Below, one piece after another: positions 1 to 8,155 of a stretch of 64,000 nt of DNA. The translations under genes were made by a program, and so were the position numbers. The stretch lies in contig NZ_JBQHTK010000015.1 of assembly GCF_052065755.1 (NCBI RefSeq), forward strand, positions 7,015 through 71,014. Direction: 5' to 3'. The number at the start of each line of letters is the position of its first letter. Position 1 is the stretch's first letter. The notes beneath the pieces are model-generated. The model worked only from the letters and a program-made list of their open reading frames with translations. It was not told the DNA's origin and did no database searches. This stretch comes from Allocoprococcus sp004560705 (GTDB taxonomy: Bacteria > Bacillota > Clostridia > Lachnospirales > Lachnospiraceae).

Positions 1-931
1 GATTTACCATAGCATATCTAAGCGTTGTATCTATCTGTTCATGTCCAAGTATCTTCTGTACTTGTTCTATCGGCATTCCCTTTTCAATTGCTCTAGTTGC
101 CATAGTTCTCCTGAATTTATGTGGATGCACCTTTTCTACACCTAACTTCTTACCCATTTCTCGCAAGCGTAATTCTACACCACTTTCAGTAAGTCTATTG
201 TGTGGTTTATTCAGAGAAACAAATAATGCACTATTATTATCTGTCCTTGATTCGATATAGTTTATCAAATGAATCTTTGTCTTTGCATCAAAATAAGCTT
301 TACGTTCTTTATCTCCTTTTCCATAAACAACACATTCACGTTCTGAGAAATCTATATCATCAATGTTCAATCTTACCAATTCACCTACCCGAATTCCTGT
401 CGAAAGCAAGAAATCAATCATTGCCCTATCACGTAAATTATTACAATTATCCCTAAGAATCTCAACTTTCTCATCTGAAATAGTATCTTTTACAATAATC
501 GCTGTCTTCACCTTATGAATTCTTTTCATCGGACTTTTTATTATATAATCTTCTTCCTCCAACCAAGAAAAGAATGTGGAAAGGCTTCTACGAATATTAT
601 CAATAGTCACCTTTCCACAATTATCTATTGCTTGATACTCTACAAGATATTTTCGTAACATTTCGGTAGATATCTTTATCACCGGTATGTTAATTGACTC
701 CAGCATCTTCTCAATATTACACCTATAATAGCGTATCGTTTTGTCAGAACATCCTTCTAAATGCTTGGCAGTTAAAAACATATCAAGAAATTCCTCATTA
801 CCGGTTTGTAAATAGTCAACTGTATTATTCTCTGACAAACGATTTATTAAAACTTCTTGCAATTTCTGCATCTGTGATGCATTTAGTACCTCTGCCATAT
901 CATTGATAATGTTATAGATTTCTTTACCCAT
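1..931 (-). CDS. Tyrosine recombinase / integrase, 3' end cut by the window edge
   Basis: The minus strand is open from an ATG at 931 to the left edge, about 310 codons, so only the last few residues are missing. The C-terminal half carries the tyrosine-recombinase signature: the first Arg in STGIRVGELVRL, a HPHKFRRT box (H-x-x-R), LGHEQIDTTLRYA with the second His and the presumed nucleophile Tyr. The N-terminal part looks like a SAM-like core-binding domain. A purine-rich GGGGGG stretch precedes the ATG. The family cuts and rejoins DNA at attachment sites. With no partner phage gene in view, and with ParB, TnpV and ParM relics 11 to 13 kb away, it most likely served an integrative element rather than XerC/D chromosome resolution. 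Confidence 0.9.
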   Translation of the reverse strand, partial: MGKEIYNIINDMAEVLNASQMQKLQEVLINRLSENNTVDYLQTGNEEFLDMFLTAKHLEGCSDKTIRYYRCNIEKMLESINIPVIKISTEMLRKYLVEYQAIDNCGKVTIDNIRRSLSTFFSWLEEEDYIIKSPMKRIHKVKTAIIVKDTISDEKVEILRDNCNNLRDRAMIDFLLSTGIRVGELVRLNIDDIDFSERECVVYGKGDKERKAYFDAKTKIHLINYIESRTDNNSALFVSLNKPHNRLTESGVELRLREMGKKLGVEKVHPHKFRRTMATRAIEKGMPIEQVQKILGHEQIDTTLRYAMVN

Positions 932-1014
932 AAAAACACCCCCCTTTTTGAAGGAGTATAGCGCAGAAAAATCAGCACATCAACAGAGTGCAAGACTGGA
1001 ATTTGGTGTGTGCT

Positions 1015-1539
1015 TTATAAATTTTTTCCAATCCACTCAAGTTCGTTCATGGAATCCTTATTTTTTTCAAGTTCATCTCTGGCTGTTGCATAATATGATT
1101 TTTTGAAAAGCATATCCCATGAAAGATATTTTGCCATACAGTCAAACTGTTTATCAATCAGCTCATACTGGATGCTGCCTACGGGAGAACCACCTACAAC
1201 AATTGTGCCAACTTTTTTGTTTTTTAACTGCAATCCACGGCAGTAGCACTTATCAATGATAAGTTTCAATTGTGCTGACATTCCCCACCAATAAACTGGT
1301 GTAGCAAAAAGAATCATATCTGCGGCAGCAATTTTATCAATGGTAGAATTTGTATCATCCTTATCGACGCATCCCTTAAAGCATTGACAGACACCACATC
1401 CCTTGCATGGTGCAATGTTGAGTTTGTCGGGTTCAATGATTTCAATTTTATTCTTTTCTGACGCTCCTTTTATAAATGCATTGATTGCTGCCAGCGTATT
1501 TCCTTTTCTGGCACTTCCATTAATGATTACAATTTTCAT
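1015..1539 (-). CDS. NAD(P)H-dependent FMN reductase / flavodoxin-fold protein
   Basis: The 174-residue protein begins MKIVIINGSARKGNT, the phosphate-binding loop of flavodoxin-like FMN reductases. A cysteine cluster follows (CKGCGVCQCFKGC), of the kind seen in iron-sulfur flavoproteins and their relatives. FATPVYWWGMSAQLK is the usual flavin-contact and dimer segment. The ATG at 1539 is preferred because GGAGG lies 8 nt upstream. A longer TTG-started reading would place that ribosome binding site inside the gene. It probably reduces FMN or quinone-like substrates in the cytoplasm; the substrate cannot be read from sequence. Confidence 0.85.
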   Translation of the reverse strand: MKIVIINGSARKGNTLAAINAFIKGASEKNKIEIIEPDKLNIAPCKGCGVCQCFKGCVDKDDTNSTIDKIAAADMILFATPVYWWGMSAQLKLIIDKCYCRGLQLKNKKVGTIVVGGSPVGSIQYELIDKQFDCMAKYLSWDMLFKKSYYATARDELEKNKDSMNELEWIGKNL

Positions 1540-1608
1540 GCGTGTATCCTCCAACTTCCGATTTTAATGCCTCTATTATACCATAATGATACTATTATAA
1601 AAAAGGAA

Positions 1609-1630
1609 AAAGAGCTCCTTCGAGCTCTTT
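1609..1630 (-). terminator. Rho-independent terminator
   Basis: A 9-bp perfect stem (AAAGAGCTC / GAGCTCTTT) with a 4-nt loop is followed on the minus strand by TTTCCTTTTTT. It ends transcription from the 3.8 to 1.65 kb gene group and isolates the FMN reductase gene. Confidence 0.75.
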
Positions 1631-1654
1631 TGATTCAGTTCTGTAAACTTGAAT

Positions 1655-2257
1655 TTATTTGGAAGATTTTATTATCCATTCATCAAGAAATTTCATTTGT
1701 TCATCCGTATGAAACCAATGCTCTCCATTTTTCATAATAGAAAGTGTTGAATTAGTCCTCTGTACAAATTCAAATATCGTTCCATAAGCGGTAAGATTAT
1801 CTTTTTCACCATACAAAATGTGCGTTGGGATTTCCCATATAATAGGATTTTCTCTTGCATAGCAAAGATAATCCCATGAAAGAGTCTCTCCAAAGGTTGT
1901 CTGAATTTCTTTTTTCTCTTTGAGTTCATCCTCTGTAACATTTGCCCAAATCATCATATCAGCAATAAGCCTTTCCATATCTACAACGGGCGAAATAAAA
2001 TATGCTTTCTCTATTTGCTGATTTGATAAGGCATTGATAGCAAAATACGCTCCAATACTATTGGCAATTACTTCAACAGTCTTGTAGTTTCTATAAATTG
2101 AATTAAAAAGTAATGGAAATTCTTCTTTTGCTTCCCATGGAAACTGTGCAGTATAGTCGAGACCAATCACATCACAATTACTAAAGAGCGGTTTGTAATG
2201 AATAGCTTCTTCAGCATTACCACCTTTTCCATGTATATAAATAACTGCTTTATCCAC
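1655..2257 (-). CDS. Small alpha/beta hydrolase
   Basis: The 200-residue protein opens with VIYIHGKGGNAEEA, the HG oxyanion-hole motif of alpha/beta hydrolases. ANSIGAYFA is the nucleophile elbow region (Ser in A-N-S-I-G instead of the classical G-x-S-x-G). LYGEKDNLT supplies the acid residue and GEHWFHTD the His. The start is GTG at 2257, with GGAGG 9 nt upstream; the upstream TTG reading would swallow that site. It lies downstream of the DUF1697 remnant and the erythromycin-esterase-like gene in the same direction. It is a generic esterase or thioesterase with unknown substrate. Confidence 0.8.
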   Translation of the reverse strand: MDKAVIYIHGKGGNAEEAIHYKPLFSNCDVIGLDYTAQFPWEAKEEFPLLFNSIYRNYKTVEVIANSIGAYFAINALSNQQIEKAYFISPVVDMERLIADMMIWANVTEDELKEKKEIQTTFGETLSWDYLCYARENPIIWEIPTHILYGEKDNLTAYGTIFEFVQRTNSTLSIMKNGEHWFHTDEQMKFLDEWIIKSSK

Positions 2258-2277
2258 AATAGTTATCCTCCACAAAT

Positions 2278-2607
2278 TCAAAGTTTCTGTTCCCTATAAA
2301 AAATAATTTTTCGGGATTTACCAAATCCACAATATTTATTCCTGTCGAAAGACCAAAAAATAGTGTTATCACAAATACATATCTGTTCCAATTCTTTTGT
2401 CGGTTCTCCAATTTTCTCCGCAATGATTTCAGCGGTAGCAAGAGACATCACAAAAATTAGATTATCGTATATATCTTTGTCAGATGTTCCCCACCAATCG
2501 GGAGCCTTGCTTAATATATCTTCTAACTTTTCCTGCAAAATAACAAAAACCGGAATATCCAAGCCAAACCTTTTCTGTATCATATCATCATTTGTTCCTC
2601 CCTCCAT
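2278..2607 (-). pseudogene. DUF1697 family protein, truncated at both ends
   Basis: The readable part, MIQKRFGLDIPVFVI to TIFWSFDRNKY, matches the C-terminal half of DUF1697 proteins (FGLDIPV, APDWWG, IYDNLIF, GEPTKE and IFWSF are typical). The family is usually about 170 to 180 residues. Here the N-terminal half is absent, and after NKY the sequence becomes unlike the family and stops, so the very C-terminus is also lost. GGAGGGAGG precedes it, 10 bp after the stop of the upstream gene, so it may still be translated. The annotation rests on family recall; a domain search would settle it. Confidence 0.65.
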
Positions 2608-2616
2608 ATTTTTTCA

Positions 2617-3807
2617 TTAATGCTTTATATCTGTTGGTGTCGCATTTATCACAATAATCATTCCGTCATATAATTCTGCTGGGACATCATTGATTCTATA
2701 GCTATTTGGTAAGATCTTATTCAAAAAGCTATAACCCTCTCCGAGTGATCCCATCAGCATACTCTGATTGATAATGTTCTTTATTTTTTCTGATTTTTGC
2801 AGTTTATCAAAATCAAGATACGTCATATCCATCCCAAGGGCATACGCTGTATTTGCCAAAGGATCAGCAGAATAAAATTTTCGCGTAATTCTTTTTCCAT
2901 TTTTTCCAGGCAAATTGCATTCTGTTTTGTAAAAATCTGTGCCAATGACAAAATAATCATCACCATATTTTTCAAACAGTTCTTCACCCATGAATGTAGT
3001 ATATGTACTCTTCTTTGCTACATGTCCGTTATGCCCCGAAATCATAAGCATAGATTCGTTTGCTTTCTGAACATGCTCATAAATCCAGTCGATGTTTTCA
3101 GCCATATAATGATCCCTTATTTTTGCATAATCTACATTTGACGCATTACTAAGCTCCTGATTTTGCAGATAACATCTCGCTGCCTGCGCATACATTTCCA
3201 TCCCTGGTATATTCTTTAAAGTTTCCGCAGCATCTTCCATATCGGTATACTGCATCTTAAGTTCTGAAAATGCTTCATCTACACATTTTTGATCCAAGTC
3301 GGAGTTTTGCATATCAAACCCATAAAAGCTTAACATCTCTTCCGGTTTTGCCTGTTTATTATAATCTGCCATATAGCGAATCAATGCCCTCATTTCATCC
3401 GTCTGGTAAATATGAAAAGCAAGTGCTTCCACTGCATCATCTTCCGTATTTTTCCCCTCACCGTGTATATATTGATTTACCAATAAGCATCCACCATAAT
3501 CTGCTTCTAAGGCAAAGGCCTTACAGTTATATTCCTCTACCATTTTTCTAAACATATCAAGCTTTAATTCCTGAAATTCTTTATTTCCGTGGGTCGCCTC
3601 TCCAAGAGCGAATATCTTTACATTTTCCGGTATCGCAATATCATCGATTTCCTCTGCAACTTTCAGAAATTCTTCATTATTTACCTGTGTTCCGGAGTTC
3701 ATGCCCCCATAAGATATATATCTTATGAATGCCATGATTGCAGCTCCAAATAGAAACGCCACGATTATCTTTCCAATATATCGCTTTTTTGCATGATCTT
3801 TTTTCAT
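2617..3807 (-). CDS. Erythromycin esterase-like protein, membrane anchored
   Basis: A 396-residue protein with a short basic N-terminus and one transmembrane segment at about residues 12 to 30, followed by the erythromycin-esterase (EreA/EreB-like) domain. FALGEATHGNKEF (Glu70, His73) and AFALEADYGG carry the active-site acids and histidine, and LMISGHNGHVAKKS a later conserved histidine region. Classical Ere enzymes hydrolyse the macrolactone ring and are cytoplasmic. Many relatives of unknown substrate exist, and the membrane anchor suggests an extracytoplasmic role, so macrolide resistance should not be assumed. GAGAGGAG lies 11 nt before the ATG. The base composition is low in GC, unlike the next genes at 3.9 kb and beyond. 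Confidence 0.85.
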   Translation of the reverse strand: MKKDHAKKRYIGKIIVAFLFGAAIMAFIRYISYGGMNSGTQVNNEEFLKVAEEIDDIAIPENVKIFALGEATHGNKEFQELKLDMFRKMVEEYNCKAFALEADYGGCLLVNQYIHGEGKNTEDDAVEALAFHIYQTDEMRALIRYMADYNKQAKPEEMLSFYGFDMQNSDLDQKCVDEAFSELKMQYTDMEDAAETLKNIPGMEMYAQAARCYLQNQELSNASNVDYAKIRDHYMAENIDWIYEHVQKANESMLMISGHNGHVAKKSTYTTFMGEELFEKYGDDYFVIGTDFYKTECNLPGKNGKRITRKFYSADPLANTAYALGMDMTYLDFDKLQKSEKIKNIINQSMLMGSLGEGYSFLNKILPNSYRINDVPAELYDGMIIVINATPTDIKH

Positions 3808-3910
3808 CCATCAACCAACTCCTCTCATCTTTTCACGCTTATAATTTCGAAAAATTTGACACCTGATATCACACACGGCTCAATATGTGTATGTTCAGGA
3901 TATGTGATAT

Positions 3911-4830
3911 TTACATTTTCAAAACTAACAATTTCCACTCCACTCCGTCCTCGTCAGTCCAAGTATCCGTACCGTTATAGATAAAACGGCGTTCAATACG
4001 ATCCATATAGGTGCCGTCCGCTAATTTATATACCGTTGTCGTGTCGCCGCGGAGATTCACAAGCTCTACCACATCCGCTCCCGGATAACCCGACTCAGCT
4101 TCATCATCTCCACCCTTTCCTGTTTCGCCCTCGCCCTGCGACCAGCAAAGCAAGAGCCCCTTATATTCTGTGTACAGGAAAGTCCCGTCATCCGTTTTCC
4201 CAGCCGTAAACTCCATTTTCATGGAGCTTTGGTCAAAGTCATTGGTCATGTCGGCGGAGAGAATATCGCCACTCAGCGAATATGTACCGGTTCCGCTGTC
4301 ACGGCATCCGGATTATTATGCTCCTGCACCGGTGGCGCGATGGAAACGGAGGTGTCCGTCGTTTCCCTGGTAGGAGCCTCAGCGGGAAGGATTTCTTCTT
4401 CCACAGTGGAATTCGACGGCTCCGGTGTCTCCGCCGGTTCCGTACTCGCAGGCACTTTTTCCACATCAACGTGGATCCTGCCCTTTGCATTCTGCCCCGC
4501 AACGACGATTGCGTAGGGACCGTCCACAGGAGCCTCCACGGTAAATTTCGTCACGGTTCCGTCTCCCTGATAGAGCGATGTTCCGTCCGGTGACGTAATC
4601 TTCATCTCCAGCGCCCCTTTCACCGTCTCGAATAAAATTTTGAGCGTATCACCCTGCTTCAGCTCCAGGGTGTGGGTGTCCGTGCCGTTCATGATTTTGA
4701 CATCCAAGTGGTAGGAATCCGCGTTCTTTGCGCTGCTGCCGTCAAAGGCGGAGCTGGATGCGCACCCGGCCAGAGATAGCAGGAGGGCACAGACGGTTAT
4801 AACAATAACGAAAAATTTTTGCTGTTTCAT
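3911..4830 (-). pseudogene. Lipoprotein gene split by a frameshift
   Basis: The first part starts at 4830 with a lipoprotein signal (ALLLSLAGC, lipidated Cys about residue 23). It continues with a beta-rich domain and a low-complexity Pro/Glu/Thr linker, then stops at 4273. The second part, in another frame, can be read backwards past its first ATG (4249) as SGTGTYSLSGDILSAD, joining the first frame between about 4275 and 4320. It ends at 3911 with a domain rich in YMDRIERRF and WTDEDGVEW. One base lost or gained would give a single protein of about 300 residues. It is either a real pseudogene or a sequencing error. AAGGAAACC precedes the ATG. Function unknown; probably a surface lipoprotein. 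Confidence 0.7.
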
Positions 4831-4882
4831 AATGGTTTCCTTTCAGGATTCAGATTTGGTTTGATTGAACATGATCAAGTTG

Positions 4883-5068
4883 CTATTTCTTATCCATATT
4901 CATCCGAATCACATTAAAAAGGTTTGACAGCAATATGCACGCCAATGCGATTGCCAATGGTGTCGTGGTCTCATTTCCGTCAAAAATGCTGACGCACAGA
5001 AAGATTGCACCCGCTGCGATCAAACCTAAACTTGCTATGATGAAAAGTTTATTCAATATTTTTTTCAT
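4883..5068 (-). CDS. Small two-helix membrane protein
   Basis: A 61-residue protein with a Lys-rich start, two hydrophobic helices (about residues 9 to 27 and 36 to 52) and a Lys-rich end. AGGAG lies 8 nt before the ATG, which supports real translation despite the size. It sits in the same-direction gene row between the broken lipoprotein gene and the GNAT gene. No family recognised. Confidence 0.6.
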   Translation of the reverse strand: MKKILNKLFIIASLGLIAAGAIFLCVSIFDGNETTTPLAIALACILLSNLFNVIRMNMDKK

Positions 5069-5108
5069 TTCATTTTCTCCTCTTTCAAAAAATCTTACTC
5101 ATGACTGC

Positions 5109-5630
5109 TTAGCGCATGTCCCGGTTCATCAGATCAAAGTCAATGTACTGCCCGTTCAGCTTAAAGAAGGCCGGGAAGGTACACAGCTTGCGGAAGCCGA
5201 ACTTCTCATAGAGCCGGATGGCGCGGAGATTGTCGCTTCGAACCTCCAGATTGATCTGCTCAAAGCCGTTTTCCACAGCAAACGCAAGAACGGCTTCCAT
5301 GAGCGCGGAGGCGGCCCCGTAGCCCCAATAGGCTTTTCGCACGCTGATCCCGAACTCGCCCCGATGGCTCATGCGCCTCGGCTTGCGGTTCAAACTGGCA
5401 TCTCCGATGATTTGACCGTCCGCCCAGGCAAGATACTGCACATTGTCCTTTGAAGCGACCTGCGCGGCCAGATACTGCGTTTCCGCCTCTACATCCAGCG
5501 GTACGCCCTCCGGGCCGAAGCTGAGATTGTCCGTCTCTCCGCCGACGCATTTCAAATAGTCCAGCAGGGCGGCGGCGTCCTCCGGCCGCGCCTGCGTAAT
5601 CATAAACGGTGCATTTTTCTCCATACTCAC
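5109..5630 (-). CDS. GNAT family N-acetyltransferase
   Basis: A 173-residue acetyltransferase. GEFGISVRKAYWGYGAASAL is the acetyl-CoA pyrophosphate loop (R/Q-x-x-G-x-G/A type) and NLRAIRLYEKFGFRK the C-terminal motif B typical of RimI/RimL-like enzymes. The start is taken as GTG at 5630, with GGAGG 7 nt upstream; an ATG two codons later is possible. Its acceptor cannot be inferred; such cargo enzymes often modify small amines or antibiotics. It follows the tyrosine phosphatase with a 35-bp gap in an apparent operon. Confidence 0.85.
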   Translation of the reverse strand: MSMEKNAPFMITQARPEDAAALLDYLKCVGGETDNLSFGPEGVPLDVEAETQYLAAQVASKDNVQYLAWADGQIIGDASLNRKPRRMSHRGEFGISVRKAYWGYGAASALMEAVLAFAVENGFEQINLEVRSDNLRAIRLYEKFGFRKLCTFPAFFKLNGQYIDFDLMNRDMR

Positions 5631-5665
5631 TTATATACCTCCAGGTTTGATCCGATATTTCGTTT

Positions 5666-6280
5666 CTATATATCCGCTTCTCCGGTAAAAACGCTTTGCG
5701 CTTTCTCCTCGATTTGGGAAAGGGCAGCCAAAACCTTTTTTATATTCTCCTCTCTTGGGAGAATGGTATGAATGTTTACCTCCGGATGCTCCGCAGCGAA
5801 CGCTTTCAGGAAGTCCATCAGGTTGTCCTTCGTTTTCATGTAATCCTCGATGATCACGCTGTCGCTGAATCCGAGCTGTTTCAGCAGGATCGCGGAAACC
5901 ACGCCGGTTCTGTCTTTTCCCGCGCCGCAAAAGTACAGCACATTGCTTTCCGCCTTCACAATGGCACAAATGATCCGCTCCATCTGTCCATCTATCATCT
6001 TGACATAAGCATCGGCAACAGAATCCGGAGATTCTGGTACGGCTCCGCCCCCGGTAACAGGCAGATGATAGTAGGTAAACCCGCTTTCCGTCTCCAGTCT
6101 GCATGGCTTTTCTGCATATTCAGTCTTATCTCGCAGGTCAATGATTGTAGTAACGCCATTTTTTCGCAGCCAGCTGACTTCTTCATCCGAAAGGCACCCC
6201 GGATAATCGCTTCTGATATACCGCAAGGTTCCCGTGGGCAGCGCTCTCGTATTCCTCGTTGATTTCAGCAAAGAACCCAT
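5666..6280 (-). CDS. Tyrosine phosphatase family protein (Y_phosphatase3 type)
   Basis: A protein of about 204 residues. The segment VLYFCGAGKDRTGVVSAILL is the P-loop of the dual-specificity/tyrosine phosphatase family (C-x5-R), but the residue before the catalytic Cys is Phe rather than the common His. TIIDLRDKTEYAEKP is the upstream motif typical of bacterial members, some of which act on phosphoinositides. The ATG at 6280 has GGAGG 8 nt upstream, whereas a TTG ten codons earlier overlaps that site. It is predicted to be cytoplasmic. Neighbours are a GNAT gene and a broken small membrane protein gene. Confidence 0.8.
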   Translation of the reverse strand: MGSLLKSTRNTRALPTGTLRYIRSDYPGCLSDEEVSWLRKNGVTTIIDLRDKTEYAEKPCRLETESGFTYYHLPVTGGGAVPESPDSVADAYVKMIDGQMERIICAIVKAESNVLYFCGAGKDRTGVVSAILLKQLGFSDSVIIEDYMKTKDNLMDFLKAFAAEHPEVNIHTILPREENIKKVLAALSQIEEKAQSVFTGEADI

Positions 6281-6329
6281 ACGGCTGCCCTCCAATCCTC
6301 CTTTTGGCAAAAATTCATTGGTATCCTCC

Positions 6330-6577
6330 TCACAATTTTTTTACGCACATACCGACCAGCAGTCCGACGAGCATCCCCATAGACAGGGTGACGCCGATGT
6401 ACTCCGGGAAAATGGTGCCAACGGCGGCCCCGAAGCACATCCCCAGGCTCATCCCCATGGCCTCATAGCCGTTTTTCTTTTCCTGCTTCTTTTTCTTTTC
6501 TGCCAGTCCGGCGAAGAACACAGCCAAGCGATCCCGGCCACCACCAGCGGCAGCGCCGCCATCATAAAGTCACGCAT
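6330..6577 (-). pseudogene. Small Gly-rich membrane protein, frameshifted
   Basis: From the ATG at 6577 (GGGAG upstream) the reading MRDFMMAALPLVVAGIA is a membrane helix. After GIA the frame turns to charged nonsense, while the adjacent frame continues as LAVFFAGLAEKKKKQEKKN. That frame then gives a second, glycine-zipper-like helix ending LVGLLVGMCVKKL. A single missing base near 6530 explains both readings. The repaired protein would be about 82 residues with two or three helices. This is the second frameshift within 2.5 kb. Confidence 0.6.
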
Positions 6578-6684
6578 AAATTTTCACTCCCTTTTTCTTT
6601 TAAGACACCACTGCGCAAAGACCGCCTGACGGCTTTGTGAGGTGTTGCCTTTACTCTACAACAAAATCTGTCCAATCAATATGG

Positions 6685-7167
6685 TTATACACCATCCTTT
6701 ATCGCCGCCCAAGATAGCGGAATGTATGCCGCTTGTATTCCCGGTACGCCGCGCTCCAACCACAGGCCGCAGATGATGCCCCGAAAGAAGATTTCCTCCG
6801 CCATACCGATTCCAAGCGTCAAAAACAAGTTTGCTAAAATCAATGCCGCACCACCGTTAAAGTTTATTCCCGCCGTAAAAGGGGAAAGGGCAATGAGCAA
6901 AAGCGGCGAAAAATAGAGCATTCTCTTCGCTGCCCCTTTTTCCGCACTGCGAAATCCCAGCTTTAAGATTCCTTTGTATCGGATGATGGAATTCGCCAAT
7001 GTGATAATCACAAGCCCCCAGATTACAGCACCCCTGATCAGCGCGGAGGGAATGCCCTCTATTCCCGTGATCACCACGATTGCTCCTTGCGCGAAAAAGA
7101 ACAACAGCAGCACAAGCATTGCCCCGGCGGTTTTCAGTACGATTCTGTCTTTCCGTTTCATTTTCAT
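6685..7167 (-). pseudogene. CPBP family intramembrane protease, 3' truncated
   Basis: The 160-residue product has four or more hydrophobic segments. It contains the first CPBP/Abi motif, GMAEEIFFRGIICGLW (E-E-x-x-x-R), which supplies catalytic glutamates of this Rce1-related protease family. Family members normally reach 220 to 300 residues, and the later F-x-x-x-H and histidine motifs are missing because the frame ends about 27 residues after the E-E-x-x-x-R box. GGAGG lies 6 nt before the ATG. Activity is unlikely without the second and third motifs. Confidence 0.7.
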
Positions 7168-7215
7168 TTTGAGCCTCCTGTCCCATTCCCCGGCAATGTG
7201 CCAAAAGAAGTTCTG

Positions 7216-8115
7216 TCAATGCGATCTGTCTTCCACAAAATCGGAAACCGCTTCTTTGATTTCCTCTGCGTGTCCTGTCAGCAAATGCCCGCCACTTTCA
7301 AAGGAAATGAACGTGCAATTTGGGAATCTTGCTACCGCCCTCTCCGTTTCGATGTAGCTTGCCAGCTTATCGTCCTTTGCGTGGAAAATCAGCGTGGGGA
7401 CCTGTAAATCCTCAATCGGATACTCCCCAAAGTCCCTCGCCATATCGGGGTTGGTAACGGAAGCGTCCAGTATCACGCCGACTTTTCTGTCGTTTATGGG
7501 TAGCATACTGTAAATGGTGGACTGCTCCATCCCCATGATCGGCTCAAACATAGGGCTTAACAGGAACATGACGTAATCGTTGCACAGGAACGGGGGCGGT
7601 CCGGCATATTCGGCATATTTCTCCGGCTTCTCCACAGGCGGCATGGCGGAGCAGTATAAAATCAGACCCTTCGTGCGCTGGGGATAATCAAGGGCAAATC
7701 GGATCGCGACGCTGCCGCCTGCCGATGTGGCCAGAAGGTGCACCTTGTCAATGCCCAGCTTGTCCAGCAGCTCCACATAGGCCGCCGCCTGACTGGCGGG
7801 CGTTCCGTCGCCGGAAACGTCGCTTCCCAGGTATCCGAACCGTGAGGGAGCGATGATCCGATAGTCGGAGCAAAAGTCCTTACAGGTGTCATAAGCCTGG
7901 TCATAGCCGCCGAAAATGCCGTGGACGGATAAAATCACCTCGCCCTCACCCGAATCGACATAGGTTATTTCGCCGTAGCTTAATGCCGCCGTCTGGGCAT
8001 TGTAAGCGGCAAGACGGTTTTTACTTTCCCTCACCGCCGCACCGCATCGTATCCCCTGGACAATGAAATACATTGCCAGGGCAAGGAATACTCCCCCCGC
8101 TATGTAACTCCACAT
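7216..8115 (-). CDS. Membrane-anchored alpha/beta hydrolase
   Basis: A 299-residue protein with an N-terminal transmembrane helix (about residues 3 to 22), then an alpha/beta hydrolase fold. SVHGIFGGYDQ is the oxyanion motif, LLATSAGGSVAIR the nucleophile region, FHAKDDKLA the acid and ESGGHLLTGH the catalytic His. The elbow is A-T-S-A-G rather than G-x-S-x-G. ATG 8115 has AAGG 9 nt upstream; the GTG at 8142 has none. The anchor implies an extracytoplasmic catalytic domain. It sits between the truncated CPBP gene and the Ntn hydrolase gene, in the same direction and close spacing. Confidence 0.8.
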   Translation of the reverse strand: MWSYIAGGVFLALAMYFIVQGIRCGAAVRESKNRLAAYNAQTAALSYGEITYVDSGEGEVILSVHGIFGGYDQAYDTCKDFCSDYRIIAPSRFGYLGSDVSGDGTPASQAAAYVELLDKLGIDKVHLLATSAGGSVAIRFALDYPQRTKGLILYCSAMPPVEKPEKYAEYAGPPPFLCNDYVMFLLSPMFEPIMGMEQSTIYSMLPINDRKVGVILDASVTNPDMARDFGEYPIEDLQVPTLIFHAKDDKLASYIETERAVARFPNCTFISFESGGHLLTGHAEEIKEAVSDFVEDRSH

Positions 8116-8155
8116 TCGCTTACACCTTCTCTTTTCAGTCACTGATTTCGTAAAA

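Noticed and set aside
2617..3807. Assigning macrolide resistance to the erythromycin-esterase-like gene
   Set aside because: The family is broad and this copy is membrane anchored, so the named activity is not supported by sequence alone.
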